Shown here: piece after piece, positions 1-9,238 of the stretch
Position numbering within the stretch: position 1 is the stretch's first letter
Layout: each line of letters opens with the position of its first letter
Origin: an uncultured Clostridia bacterium
Lineage (GTDB): Bacteria; Bacillota; Clostridia; Lachnospirales; Lachnospiraceae
Assembly (NCBI GenBank): GCA_937895705.1
Contig: CALBKM010000034.1
Coordinates: 159,665-223,664, forward strand
DNA length: 64,000 nt
Reading direction: 5' to 3'
Notes under the pieces: generated by a model
Database searches by the model: none
What the model saw: only the letters and a program-made list of their open reading frames with translations
What the model was told of the DNA's origin: nothing
Position numbers and translations under genes: made by a program

Positions 1-580
1 CTTCCTTTTCTACCAAATCACGGAACAACTTCATCACAGCCGCTGCCGTAGCGGTATCCAGCTCTGCCGTCGGCTCATCCGCAAAAATAATCTTCGGACG
101 ATGGGCCAGCGCTCTGGCGATTGCCACACGCTGCTGCTCACCGCCGGACATTTCCTGCGGCATATGCTCCATACGGTTTCCGAGGCCCACAAGCTTTAAG
201 CACTCTTCCACACGTTCCTTTCTTCCTTCCGTAATTCCTGCCAAACGAAGAGAAAACTCTACGTTTTCATAGGCACTCATCATCGGAATCAGGGACACGG
301 ACTGAAAAACAAAGCCCACGTCCTTTCTGCGAAGTTCCTCGCGCTGCTTCTCGGAAAACTCTCCGATATCCTGTCCCTCAAACAACAGTGTACCGCTAGT
401 CTGACGGTCCAGTGCACCCAAAATATTCATCAGTGTCGTTTTTCCCGAACCGGAACGTCCCTTTAAAATCGTCAGAGACTTCTTCGGAATCTGAATCGTA
501 ATATCCTTTAATGCATGAAACTCTCCGCCGGTCACCGGGAAAATACGGTTTAACTCTTTTGTTTCAATCATGTACTCCAT
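1..580 (-). CDS. ABC transporter ATP-binding protein, MacB/LolD type (C-terminus cut by window edge)
   Basis: Cytoplasmic ATPase that powers the FtsX-type permease encoded just upstream. About 193 residues are visible. Translation shows Walker A GRSGSGKT near residue 42, a Q-loop FVFQS, the ABC signature MSGGEQQRVAIARAL and Walker B IIFADEPTAELD, so all nucleotide-binding motifs are present. The ATG at 578-580 follows an AAGGAG site. The gene runs off the left edge, so the H-loop and C-terminus are not seen. It is the last visible gene of the adaptor-permease-ATPase series and lies 19 bp after the permease stop. The family identification is firm; the substrate is unknown. Confidence 0.93.
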   Translation of the reverse strand, partial: MEYMIETKELNRIFPVTGGEFHALKDITIQIPKKSLTILKGRSGSGKTTLMNILGALDRQTSGTLLFEGQDIGEFSEKQREELRRKDVGFVFQSVSLIPMMSAYENVEFSLRLAGITEGRKERVEECLKLVGLGNRMEHMPQEMSGGEQQRVAIARALAHRPKIIFADEPTAELDTATAAAVMKLFRDLVEKE

Positions 581-599
581 AGTATTCTCCTTTCACCCC

Positions 600-3398
600 T
601 TAGTCTTCGCCCAGCTTCAATGCATTGGTAATCTTCATTGCCGCAATGTTTCTTATCAGCACCGCAATACAGATACAAAGCATAATCGCAATTACTACAA
701 ACAGCTTCACCATATCCGCACTGTCCGTAATCAGCGTCTGCGGAAGCACCTGTTTCTCCGCCGCATAAGCAATCTGAATCATCGGCACATAGAGTTTGGA
801 GGCAACCGCACCCACAAACGCACCAAACAGAATGGACAAAATGCCGGAGAAAATCTGCTCGTTAATGAGCATATGTAAAATCTCATTCTTTCGCATACCC
901 ATTGCACGGAATACACCGAACAAAAGCTCACGCTCTCTGATAGAGAGAATCCAGTAAATCAAATATCCTACACCACACAAAAGCAGAATAATGATAAAAC
1001 TCAGAGTCAGAATACCGTTGGTCCCCTGGAACAAAGTATCCGTACGAATATCCGCCAGATTACTCTGCAAGCTTTCGATGGCGGTAAACTTGTAATTATT
1101 ATCCTTTGCCCATGCATAAAAGAACTCCGCATCTGCTTCCTTTGTCTTTAACCACACCTGATACGGACGAATATCAAATCCCTCTTGTACCTGGGAAAGA
1201 TGGGCAACGACCAAATAGTTGTCATTCGTTACGATTTCGCCCTCGGACACCACCTGCTCCGTCGGTACATAACCGGACCAGTACTTTACAAAGCCGTAAA
1301 TCGTACCTTCGATTTTATTGCCCTCTGCGTTTTCGTAGGTAATCTTGTCGCCCAGCTTTTTCCCGTGCTTTACGCGGAAGTTATCGGACACCAACACCGC
1401 TTCCGCATTGGTAGACAATACGTTCAAATACTCTCGTAACTGGTACGGGTTCAGGTTCTCGTCGCCCACAACCGTTTCGCCGTATTCTTTGGTGTTGATG
1501 GCAAACACTTCACCGACACCCAGAACTTCCTTGCCTTCTTTAAACTGCACCTCCTGACGGAATACACGGGCTGCGCTCTCTACACCCGGAATCTCACCGT
1601 ACTTAGAGAACTCCGGTTCCGTATAGAACACCTCGGTACCCGGATGAGTCTTTGCATAAGCCTCATTATTTTTCCACTGCTCCTGTACCACCAGATTGGT
1701 ACCGGTAAGATAGGTGGTATTCTGCTCCGCATTGGCAATGATGGTCCGTGCCACCGTAGCATTGAAAATACCCAACGCCACTGTCAGTATCAGGAACAGC
1801 ATAACAAACTGCTGCTTCGCACCGGTTCGAATGGTTTGTAAAAATGATGCATAACCGGCCGGACTCAGGTTCTTCTTGCGTACCGTAAATAACAGCTTAA
1901 TGAGAAGCGGCTGAATACGCAAAAACAGTAAGCCCACACCGAGAATAAACAAAGATGCGGAAAAATACAGCAACGGGTCCAGCGGTTCTCCCGCCAGTAC
2001 GCTCTCCTTCAAAGCATCCAGTCTTCCGGAAAAATTATAGAAACCGTACAATGCCACACCGGTTGCGATTACATCCAGATACAACTTCTGCCAAAGCTTC
2101 TTTTCGGAGCGTGCCTTCTTACGCTTTACATGCACAATGGACACACCGCTGTACTTAAACACCGGAATTAACGTAAGAAGTACCGATACCGCGATTGCAA
2201 CTCCCGCATAAAGGAATACCTCTCCCGACAACCTTACCGGCAAGCTTCGTCTCACTCCGAACTCCAAAAACGCAGTGGAAGACCCTATGACTTTGCACAA
2301 ATAAACGCCTAACGGCAAACCTATAACAAAAGAAATCCCCGCCAAAACAAGGTTCTGCATAAAATACAGCCGAATAATCTGTCCTTTTCCCGCACCACGG
2401 CTCTTAAGCAGTGAAATCTCGCTCTGCTCCATGGAAAGCATCTGACCGGAAATCATAAACAGAAACGCAGCTAAAAGTGCCAGCACCGGCACCTGTAAAA
2501 TCAGTAACGTCGCATTGATTTTCTTCTCTTTTCCTACAAACTCTTCCAATACTTCTTCATAACCGTCGCAGGAAATCATCTTACTGACGCTCTCCAACTC
2601 CAGAAGACTGTCCACACGCTCTTTTGCAGCCCGAGCCTCTTCCTGCGGCAAGGAATTGCAATCTCCGATCACATACCAGGTAGCGTTAAACTTATAACCG
2701 TCCATGCGGTCTCCCCGGAACATCTTGTTAAATAACGGCTCCGAAACAAATACATCCGTGTCATAGCTATCCGGCGAATTCACCCAGTAAATATCATTTT
2801 CGTCGCTGTTTTTAATCACACCTACAATGCGTACGCGCAACGGCTCACCTTCCAAATCCTTTATGGCGGTGAATTCCATTACCTCACCCAGTACAAATTT
2901 CTGCTGAATCAACGCCGCTTCCGTTACTACCGCTTCCAGACATCCGTCCGCCGCCAATTCATCGGAATACATGTCTCCGGCTATTACAATACTGTGACTC
3001 CTCAAATCCGTAAGGGTACCGATTTTAAGGTCACGTTTTGCACCTGCTACACGCTCCAAGGTAGATGTCCCCGTAGAATAGGACAGTGCAACATTCGCCA
3101 CATATTGTAACTGCTTTACTCCCAACTCATCGCACACACGGGTGGAATATTCCTCCAATGCCAGAAAATCTTCCTTAAACTCGCCTTTCCGGGCAGTGGA
3201 AGACATGGTAATCATTCCGGCATGTACCCCGTTTTTCTCTGCATAGGCGTCAAATTCATCCGCCAGCATCCGTTGCAGAGAAGCATCTTTATACATCGGA
3301 TATCCCGCAGCAACCGCCACCAGAAGGACATTACCGATTAACAGACACAAAGCAAGCCATTTTTTGTGTCTGAGTTTTTGCAACATAAAACGAAACAT
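600..3398 (-). CDS. Large FtsX-type ABC transporter permease (MacB-like)
   Basis: Membrane subunit of an exporter of the MacB/FtsX superfamily, 932 residues. An N-terminal membrane segment (about residues 12-32) is followed by a long extracellular MacB-core-like region to about 290. Then come a first FtsX domain (about 295-420, with motif LLKSRGAGKGQI), another membrane pair, a second extracellular region and a C-terminal FtsX domain (about 810-930, with FRAMGMRKNEI). This duplicated layout is typical of large Gram-positive permeases that handle lipids, peptides or antibiotics. It lies 12 bp downstream of the third adaptor gene and directly before the ATPase. The substrate cannot be deduced from sequence. 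Confidence 0.9.
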   Translation of the reverse strand: MFRFMLQKLRHKKWLALCLLIGNVLLVAVAAGYPMYKDASLQRMLADEFDAYAEKNGVHAGMITMSSTARKGEFKEDFLALEEYSTRVCDELGVKQLQYVANVALSYSTGTSTLERVAGAKRDLKIGTLTDLRSHSIVIAGDMYSDELAADGCLEAVVTEAALIQQKFVLGEVMEFTAIKDLEGEPLRVRIVGVIKNSDENDIYWVNSPDSYDTDVFVSEPLFNKMFRGDRMDGYKFNATWYVIGDCNSLPQEEARAAKERVDSLLELESVSKMISCDGYEEVLEEFVGKEKKINATLLILQVPVLALLAAFLFMISGQMLSMEQSEISLLKSRGAGKGQIIRLYFMQNLVLAGISFVIGLPLGVYLCKVIGSSTAFLEFGVRRSLPVRLSGEVFLYAGVAIAVSVLLTLIPVFKYSGVSIVHVKRKKARSEKKLWQKLYLDVIATGVALYGFYNFSGRLDALKESVLAGEPLDPLLYFSASLFILGVGLLFLRIQPLLIKLLFTVRKKNLSPAGYASFLQTIRTGAKQQFVMLFLILTVALGIFNATVARTIIANAEQNTTYLTGTNLVVQEQWKNNEAYAKTHPGTEVFYTEPEFSKYGEIPGVESAARVFRQEVQFKEGKEVLGVGEVFAINTKEYGETVVGDENLNPYQLREYLNVLSTNAEAVLVSDNFRVKHGKKLGDKITYENAEGNKIEGTIYGFVKYWSGYVPTEQVVSEGEIVTNDNYLVVAHLSQVQEGFDIRPYQVWLKTKEADAEFFYAWAKDNNYKFTAIESLQSNLADIRTDTLFQGTNGILTLSFIIILLLCGVGYLIYWILSIRERELLFGVFRAMGMRKNEILHMLINEQIFSGILSILFGAFVGAVASKLYVPMIQIAYAAEKQVLPQTLITDSADMVKLFVVIAIMLCICIAVLIRNIAAMKITNALKLGED

Positions 3399-3410
3399 GG
3401 AATCCTCCTA

Positions 3411-4526
3411 TTACTGAACCAAAATTTGTGCGCCTTCTTCCAGACCGTCAATCACCCAATAAGTTGTTGCGTTTTTACGTCCGAAAGAAAAACCGACTGC
3501 ATGCAACCCATACTCATCCTTCACCTTCACCATCTGCGTACCGTTGGCCGTGTAGGTGGCAGACGCATCCAAAAGCAGTACGTCCTTCATGTGAATCGTT
3601 TCAACCGTTACGGAGATGCCGGAACCGTCATACAAATACTCGCTATCTTCATCCAGGCGGATGTATGCCGTAGTTCCCGCCAAATCCTCGGATATCATTG
3701 CCGCCGAAGCCGTAATTACCGTTCCCGTACCGTGACAGGTTACACCGTTCACCTTTGCGGTAATCTTTACTGTTTGACCGAAACGGAACTGCTTATTCTC
3801 ATTCGGCACTTCCAGCAAGCGCTCCTTCGGATCCGCCACCACAATGGTATAGGAAGAAATCTGGGTTCCGAACCGCAGAGTCTCCTGCTCCAATAATATT
3901 CCATCCTCTTCCATTACAATCTCTGTAGTATTCAACGCTTCCTTCATCTCTTCCAGACGTTCCAACGCTTCCGTATACGTCGCACCGGTTTCTCCCCGTT
4001 CTTCCATACGCTGAAGCTGACGTTCCATGGAAGCCAGCTGAATCTCGTCAATCATGACATAAATCCGGGCAATCGGGTCACCCGTCACCTTATTCTTGGT
4101 TTCCAGTCCCACTGCCTCCAGATAATACGTCTCGCCGTACGGAAAGCTGTAACGAACCGTCCTTTTCTTCGGATACATCACCGTAGCGGCCACGGTAGAT
4201 TCCATCACAAAATCACCGCGTCGCACGGTTGTATACTTCTGCGTTTCGGATTTTGTATTTTCCAAAGCATCCGTATATAACGTTTCGGAGGAGATCTCCT
4301 TCTGTATGGTTAACCCCGGATTTTCAGCCTGCTGCTTCGCATCTTTCTCTTTTTCCTCCGAAACATACTGTCCCGGTTTCATTTGTCCGTTCCAGTCGGA
4401 AAAATTCCAATCCTTCCCGGCACCTTCCGGTATTTCTCCTCCTGCAGGAGCCGCCGCACAGGTTCCCATCAGAATACATACCGTTAACGCAAGTACGACC
4501 TTGCCTTTTCGCTTAATTCTTAACAT
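3411..4526 (-). CDS. Membrane-fusion/adaptor-like protein 3 of the MacAB-like exporter
   Basis: 371-residue exported or membrane-anchored protein with an N-terminal hydrophobic segment (VVLALTVCILMG). A region around residues 100-180 (VRRGDFVMESTVAATV) and an internal Glu-rich helical hairpin (MERQLQRMEERGE) resemble HlyD/MacA adaptors, but the match is looser than for the two upstream genes. The chosen ATG at 4524-4526 has a GGAAGGAG site nine bases upstream and overlaps the end of the preceding gene by 14 bp. A 24-codon longer start is open but has no ribosome site. It probably forms part of the extracytoplasmic adaptor set with its two neighbours. A canonical lipobox is not clear. Confidence 0.75.
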   Translation of the reverse strand: MLRIKRKGKVVLALTVCILMGTCAAAPAGGEIPEGAGKDWNFSDWNGQMKPGQYVSEEKEKDAKQQAENPGLTIQKEISSETLYTDALENTKSETQKYTTVRRGDFVMESTVAATVMYPKKRTVRYSFPYGETYYLEAVGLETKNKVTGDPIARIYVMIDEIQLASMERQLQRMEERGETGATYTEALERLEEMKEALNTTEIVMEEDGILLEQETLRFGTQISSYTIVVADPKERLLEVPNENKQFRFGQTVKITAKVNGVTCHGTGTVITASAAMISEDLAGTTAYIRLDEDSEYLYDGSGISVTVETIHMKDVLLLDASATYTANGTQMVKVKDEYGLHAVGFSFGRKNATTYWVIDGLEEGAQILVQ

Positions 4527-5532
4527 ATACCCGGTCTCCTTCCTGCAGCCCTTCCGCGATTTCCACATATACGGTACCCGAGTACCCAAGCACCACATCC
4601 TTGCGAACTCTGGTATCTTCTTCCATCAAATATACATAAGTACCGGTACTGTCTCTGTATACCGCATTGCTCGGTATGGAAAGCACCTCCGGATGATAAT
4701 TGCCTATCATGCAAATTAACACAAAGTCACCCATAACGGCATCTCCGGTATCTTCTACCGTATAATAGGTATACGCACCTTCTTCTTCCATCAATTCTTC
4801 CACATAGGTAACCTCTGTCTCCTTGCCGTCTACAATTGCATATACTCTTTCGTAGTTTCCGAATTCCGACGGCGGGAGATAGCTTCCCACTGTAACGTAC
4901 AAACGGTCTGTATCCGCAACCGCAACAACCGGCTGACCGGCTGCCACTGTGGCCCCTTCGGATAAACACGCGGTAACCACACCGTCAAACGGTGCATAAA
5001 TCTGGCTGTTTCCTACTTTTGACCTGGCATCTTCCCAAGCAGCCCAAAGCTCCGGTTCCTGAATCTCCCACAATTCTTCCGCCTGGGCAAGCAAAAGCTC
5101 CTGCCATTCCCGTTCCTCACGGGTCAAACCGGTAGCCAATTTCTTATTTACCGCCTTTACCGTATCCACATAAACCTTTTTCTCCGACAGATACTTATTC
5201 AAAGCATTACTCGCCGCAGTACGTACGCTGTCTTCTTCCTGCTCCGCCAGCAAATCTCCCGCCTTTACCACACTACCGATTTCGACATAAAGATTCGAAA
5301 TTCTTCCTCCTGCATCAAAGGTCAGTTCTTCCGTATACGGGGCCAATTCCGCATCTCTGGTAGTCACCGTATACAAATCACGATACATCACGGTCTCGAT
5401 ATCTACCACAGCCTCTGCCGGTGATAATAATTCTATTTTATTCTGCATTGTATCTCTCGCACCGCATCCAGCAAAACACATTGCTGCCAGCGTTGCAACC
5501 GTCAGATACAATCCGACTGATTTCCTTCTCAT
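4513..5532 (-). CDS. Efflux adaptor lipoprotein (HlyD/MacA family), copy 2
   Basis: 339-residue lipoprotein. The signal peptide ends in FAGC-G, so Cys22 is the likely lipidation site. The body contains a biotinyl-lipoyl-like half-motif (ISNLYVEIGSVVKAGDLLAEQ, about residues 74-94), a helical hairpin, the second half-motif (IYAPFDGVVTACLSEGATV, about 175-193) and a C-terminal beta-barrel/membrane-proximal region ending GLQEGDRVYV. That is the standard adaptor order. In Gram-positive bacteria such proteins dock on the extracellular side of MacB-like permeases. Its stop codon is overlapped by the third adaptor gene, which suggests translational coupling. Confidence 0.88.
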   Translation of the reverse strand: MRRKSVGLYLTVATLAAMCFAGCGARDTMQNKIELLSPAEAVVDIETVMYRDLYTVTTRDAELAPYTEELTFDAGGRISNLYVEIGSVVKAGDLLAEQEEDSVRTAASNALNKYLSEKKVYVDTVKAVNKKLATGLTREEREWQELLLAQAEELWEIQEPELWAAWEDARSKVGNSQIYAPFDGVVTACLSEGATVAAGQPVVAVADTDRLYVTVGSYLPPSEFGNYERVYAIVDGKETEVTYVEELMEEEGAYTYYTVEDTGDAVMGDFVLICMIGNYHPEVLSIPSNAVYRDSTGTYVYLMEEDTRVRKDVVLGYSGTVYVEIAEGLQEGDRVYVKN

Positions 5533-5544
5533 ACAATCCTCCTG

Positions 5545-6606
5545 TTAGCGCAAAATAACTTCGTCGCCTTCGGCAAGTCCGCTTAACACTTCTACTTTGG
5601 AATCCGCCTCCAAGCCAACCTCTATCTGCTTTATCTGACGATTTCCTTCTTCATCAAAATAATACACATACGCTCCGTCTCCCGCATAATGTACCGCGTT
5701 CTTCGGAACGCTGAGGGCATTCTCCTTCTCCTCAAGCACCAAAGAATACAGAACTCTCTGTCCCAGTGCCATATCATATTGCGGAACCTTAAGCTCAAAG
5801 CGCATCACACCCTGTTCTTTATCGGTTTCCTTCAACACGGTTTCATACTTTATACCGGTACTCGATTCAAACACGTAGGTCCCGCCTTTTGTAAAATAAT
5901 CGGCATATTCGATATCGTCACACAAAAATGCACACTCCGCACTGTCACTGACCGTCATAACTTTACTTCCGGCCCAGGAAATAAAGCTGCTTCCGGTGTC
6001 TCTCATATAGGTCACGGTGCCATCCATCCCCGCATAAATCTTACATCCTTCGATCCACCGGTATAATTCGTCATACTGTAAACGTGCTATGTAAATGGAG
6101 TCCTCGATGTCCTCAATCTTTCTCTTATACCCTTCTTCCAGAACATTCACGCGATTCTGATATTCTCCGGATGACATGGCGGTTCTTCTTCGGGCCAGCT
6201 GCTTAAGCTCCAGATCCTTCTGCTCCCGTAAATGCTCTATCTTCATTTCCTGCGTCTTAATCTGATACCCCAGATTTGCAAGACTGTTCTTCTCTTCATC
6301 ACAAAACAATTCCGCCAACAAATCTCCCTTTTTCACGGAATCCCCCAAAGAAACATATACGCCCGACAAACGTCTTCCGTCCACCGCAAAGGACAAATTC
6401 TCCGCCTTTACCTGCTGGTAGTTTGCCACCAGCACCTTCGTCTTTTGAATCTTATCCTTCTGTACCTGTGTCATCTCGTAGGAACTTGTTCCGTTCCCCG
6501 ACGTCAGAACCGATGACTTATCATCTTTCTTTGTCGAACCGCAGCCGCAAAGAGCAAGCGCACAGGAGAACAATAACACTCCTGCGTAAAACCTTTTCCT
6601 TCCCAT
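5545..6606 (-). CDS. Efflux adaptor lipoprotein (HlyD/MacA family), copy 1
   Basis: 353-residue lipoprotein, signal peptide ending LALCGCG (Cys20 or Cys22 region). The lipoyl-like half-motif LSGVYVSLGDSVKKGDLLAEL lies near residues 78-98. It is followed by an alpha-helical hairpin rich in Glu/Lys/Arg, the second half (KIYAGMDGTVTYM) and a C-terminal region ending VLSGLAEGDEVILR. It is the first gene of the five-gene exporter unit and is preceded by a sigma-A-like promoter about 60 bp upstream. Twelve bp separate it from adaptor 2. The family is clear; cargo is unknown. Confidence 0.88.
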   Translation of the reverse strand: MGRKRFYAGVLLFSCALALCGCGSTKKDDKSSVLTSGNGTSSYEMTQVQKDKIQKTKVLVANYQQVKAENLSFAVDGRRLSGVYVSLGDSVKKGDLLAELFCDEEKNSLANLGYQIKTQEMKIEHLREQKDLELKQLARRRTAMSSGEYQNRVNVLEEGYKRKIEDIEDSIYIARLQYDELYRWIEGCKIYAGMDGTVTYMRDTGSSFISWAGSKVMTVSDSAECAFLCDDIEYADYFTKGGTYVFESSTGIKYETVLKETDKEQGVMRFELKVPQYDMALGQRVLYSLVLEEKENALSVPKNAVHYAGDGAYVYYFDEEGNRQIKQIEVGLEADSKVEVLSGLAEGDEVILR

Positions 6607-6663
6607 TGTAACCTCCTAATCACTGTTCCTTAAAGCTTTCCCCCAAAAACACACCCAATGTGT

Positions 6664-6692
6664 ATTTTATCACAAATCTACGCCTGTTTCCA
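6664..6692 (-). promoter_or_regulatory. Sigma-A-like promoter of the exporter operon
   Basis: On the minus strand TGGAAA (-35) and an extended TGA-TAAAAT (-10) are separated by 17 bp, about 60 bp upstream of the first adaptor start. The -35 matches the consensus at four of six positions. Confidence 0.6.
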
Positions 6693-6740
6693 CAATAAAA
6701 AGCAAACATATTTTGTACTTTTTGTGAACTTTCTACAAAC

Positions 6741-6774
6741 GAAAAGCCCCGAAGAGCGAATTACTCTCCGGGGA
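6741..6774 (-). terminator. Rho-independent terminator after the ApgM-like gene
   Basis: Minus-strand hairpin with arms GTCCCCGGAGAG and CTCTTCGGGGC (one mismatch), followed by TTTTCG. It lies 22 bp beyond the stop of the gene ending at 6796. Confidence 0.8.
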
Positions 6775-6795
6775 CAACTTCCGCAAATGATTTAT

Positions 6796-7998
6796 TTACT
6801 TTTCAAATAAAGTATCAATTAATTTATAGCCTTCCGGATACAGGATTCCGGAAGCCTTTGCCTCTTCCTCGTTGTAGAATCCGATACGTCTGCGCTCCAT
6901 GGTACTGTCGTAAAGTAAGAACGGTACTGGGTCCGAAGTATGAGTACGGCAACGAATCGGAGTCGGATGGTCCGGCATTACAAGAAGACGGAACTCTTCT
7001 CCCGCAGCCTTCATACCTTCCACCACCGTACGAATCACCTTGGAATCCAAAGACTCGATAGCCTCTAGCTTATTCGACAAACTTCCCTGATGACCCATTT
7101 CATCCGGAGCCTCTACATGAACGTATGCAAAATCATAACCGTCCTTGGTCAGCGCATCTACCGCAGCCTGTGCCTTACCTACATAATTGGTATGAAGCGT
7201 ACCGTCGGCACCCGGCACTTCAATCACCTTCATGCCCGCACCGATAGCGATACCCTTAAGCAGGTCTACCGCAGAAATCATAACACCGCGCTTACCGGTC
7301 TTTTCTTCAAAACTGTCAAGAGCCGGTCTGGTTCCTGCGCCCCAGAACCAGATGGAATTTGCCTTATGTAAGCCCTTCTTGGCACGCTCTATATTTAGCG
7401 GATGGTTATTCAAAATGTCGTAACTTTTTTCCATCATCTCACGAAGTTTCTCTTCCTTCGGCAGATAGTCCCCGATTACTTTGCCGAGAATATCGTGCGG
7501 CGGGGTAAGCGGCACAACCTGACCCTTATCCCAGATTAAAAGGTGTCTGTAACTGGTACCTACATAGTAGCTGTAGATATCATCCTGTAACTCCTTCTTC
7601 ACTGCCTCTAACAGAACAGCCGCATCCTCTGTGGAGATTTCACTGGAGCTGTGATCGATAATGGTTCTCTCGGCGTACGGTACATCCTCCTCGGACACCG
7701 TTACGATGTTACAACGAAGCGCAATGTCCGTGTCCTTCATCGGCACGCCGATGGAAAGTGCTTCTAACGGAGAACGTCCGGTATAATACTTCTTCGGATT
7801 ATAGCCGAGTACCGCCAGATTTGCGGTATCACTTCCCGGGCTCATTCCCTCCGGAATGGTTGCGGACAAACCTACCACAGACTTTCCTGCCAATTCATCC
7901 ATCATCGGGGTATTTGCATGTGCAAGCGGAGTCTTTCCTCCGATTTCCTCAATCGGCTCATCCGCCATACCGTCACCTAAAACTACAATATACTTCAT
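6796..7998 (-). CDS. ApgM-like alkaline-phosphatase-superfamily enzyme (archaeal-type phosphoglycerate mutase or alternative homoserine kinase)
   Basis: 400 residues, related to cofactor-independent archaeal-type phosphoglycerate mutase. The N-terminus VVLGDGMADEP carries the metal-binding Asp. GMSPGSDTANLAVLGY holds the Ser that is phosphorylated in the family. HVEAPDEMGHQG and VMPDHPTPIRCRTHTSDPVP provide the remaining metal ligands, so the active site looks intact. It lies 18 bp downstream of homoserine dehydrogenase and shares its operon. ApgM homologues in this context have been predicted to act as an alternative homoserine kinase, and I regard that as the more likely role here. Glycolytic mutase activity is the alternative. 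Confidence 0.88.
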   Translation of the reverse strand: MKYIVVLGDGMADEPIEEIGGKTPLAHANTPMMDELAGKSVVGLSATIPEGMSPGSDTANLAVLGYNPKKYYTGRSPLEALSIGVPMKDTDIALRCNIVTVSEEDVPYAERTIIDHSSSEISTEDAAVLLEAVKKELQDDIYSYYVGTSYRHLLIWDKGQVVPLTPPHDILGKVIGDYLPKEEKLREMMEKSYDILNNHPLNIERAKKGLHKANSIWFWGAGTRPALDSFEEKTGKRGVMISAVDLLKGIAIGAGMKVIEVPGADGTLHTNYVGKAQAAVDALTKDGYDFAYVHVEAPDEMGHQGSLSNKLEAIESLDSKVIRTVVEGMKAAGEEFRLLVMPDHPTPIRCRTHTSDPVPFLLYDSTMERRRIGFYNEEEAKASGILYPEGYKLIDTLFEK

Positions 7999-8016
7999 AT
8001 CTATGTCCTTCTTTCC

Positions 8017-9219
8017 TTAAGCTTCTACGCGTATACGATTCTTTACGGTAACCTTCTTACTCTGCTCCGTAAATGCCGCCTCGGTTATCTTCCCGGTTAA
8101 GAATGCAAACTCACCGGTTACACCCTCTGCCTTTACTTCCTTTACATCACCGAAAGCTGCCACAGCTGCATCCTTCTCTTCCGCCGGTACACGTACAAAG
8201 AATACATTCTCTGCCTCATCACAGGAAGAAAGCGCCAGCTTCTTATTGCTCCAAAGGGTCATAATGTTAGTACCCACATGCTTTGCCGCATCCACGATAT
8301 CCGCAACCACCGCACTTGCGGTCGGGAGCTTACCTGCACCGCGGCCGTAGAACATAACGTCTCCCAGCATGTTACCCTTTACTAAGATTCCGTTAAATAC
8401 ATCGTCTACACTGTACAACGGATGATGCTTATTAATCATACGCGGCGCTACCATTGCAAAGAACTTATCTCCCTGACGATTGCCCATGCCGAGAAGCTTA
8501 ATGGTGCAGCCGAGACTCTGTGCATACTTCATATCCTCTGCGGTAATCTTCGTGATACCTTCGGTGTAAATATCCTCGAAATCCACCTGCTTACCATAGG
8601 CAAGAGAGGTTAAAATCGCAAGCTTACGACACGCATCATAGCCCTCTACGTCGGCCTCCGGATTGCGTTCTGCGTATCCCAGTCTCTGTGCCTCCTTAAG
8701 CACCGTATCAAAATCGGAACCGAAGTCACGCATCTGGGTTAAGATATAATTGGTAGTACCGTTTAAGATACCGGTAATTTCCATGATTTCATCTGCGGTC
8801 AGAGACTGATTTAACGGACGGATAATCGGAATACCGCCGCCTACGCTTGCCTCGAATAAGAAATTTAACTTATTCTGCTTTGCAATCTCCAAAAGCTCTG
8901 CGCCGTGTTTTGCCACCAACTCCTTGTTGGAGGTACACACACTCTTACCGTTCTCCAGGCAAGCCTTTACATACTTATACGCAGGGTCTACACCACCCAT
9001 TACTTCCGCTACAATCTCTACTTCCGGATCGTTTAAAATATCCTGAAACTCATGGGTAATAATATCCTGTACCGGATCTCCCGGGAAATCACGCAAATCA
9101 AGGACGTGCTTTACTTCGATTTCTTTGCCCGCACGCTTTGCGATACTGTCCTTGTTCTGGTTCAAAACCTCTACCACACCCGAACCTACGGTGCCGTATC
9201 CTAACACTGCTATTTTCAT
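8017..9219 (-). CDS. hom: Homoserine dehydrogenase
   Basis: 400-residue cytoplasmic enzyme that reduces aspartate semialdehyde to homoserine, the branch point to threonine and methionine. The N-terminal Rossmann motif is VLGYGTVGSGV. The catalytic core shows NKELVAKHG, GGGIPIIRPL and GILNGTTNYIL. A C-terminal ACT-like domain (about residues 320-400, starting FFVRVPAEEKDAA) suggests feedback control by threonine. The start at 9217-9219 has GGAGGAAAACGAT directly upstream; an 18-codon longer reading is unlikely. It sits between an ACT protein and the ApgM-like gene in one operon. Confidence 0.96.
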   Translation of the reverse strand: MKIAVLGYGTVGSGVVEVLNQNKDSIAKRAGKEIEVKHVLDLRDFPGDPVQDIITHEFQDILNDPEVEIVAEVMGGVDPAYKYVKACLENGKSVCTSNKELVAKHGAELLEIAKQNKLNFLFEASVGGGIPIIRPLNQSLTADEIMEITGILNGTTNYILTQMRDFGSDFDTVLKEAQRLGYAERNPEADVEGYDACRKLAILTSLAYGKQVDFEDIYTEGITKITAEDMKYAQSLGCTIKLLGMGNRQGDKFFAMVAPRMINKHHPLYSVDDVFNGILVKGNMLGDVMFYGRGAGKLPTASAVVADIVDAAKHVGTNIMTLWSNKKLALSSCDEAENVFFVRVPAEEKDAAVAAFGDVKEVKAEGVTGEFAFLTGKITEAAFTEQSKKVTVKNRIRVEA

Positions 9220-9238
9220 ATCGTTTTCCTCCGCTTCG

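Noticed and set aside
8985..9000. Possible threonine attenuator or T-box in the hom operon
   Set aside because: The 50-nt leader before the TTG start is too short for a T-box, and no Thr/Ile-rich leader peptide is seen.
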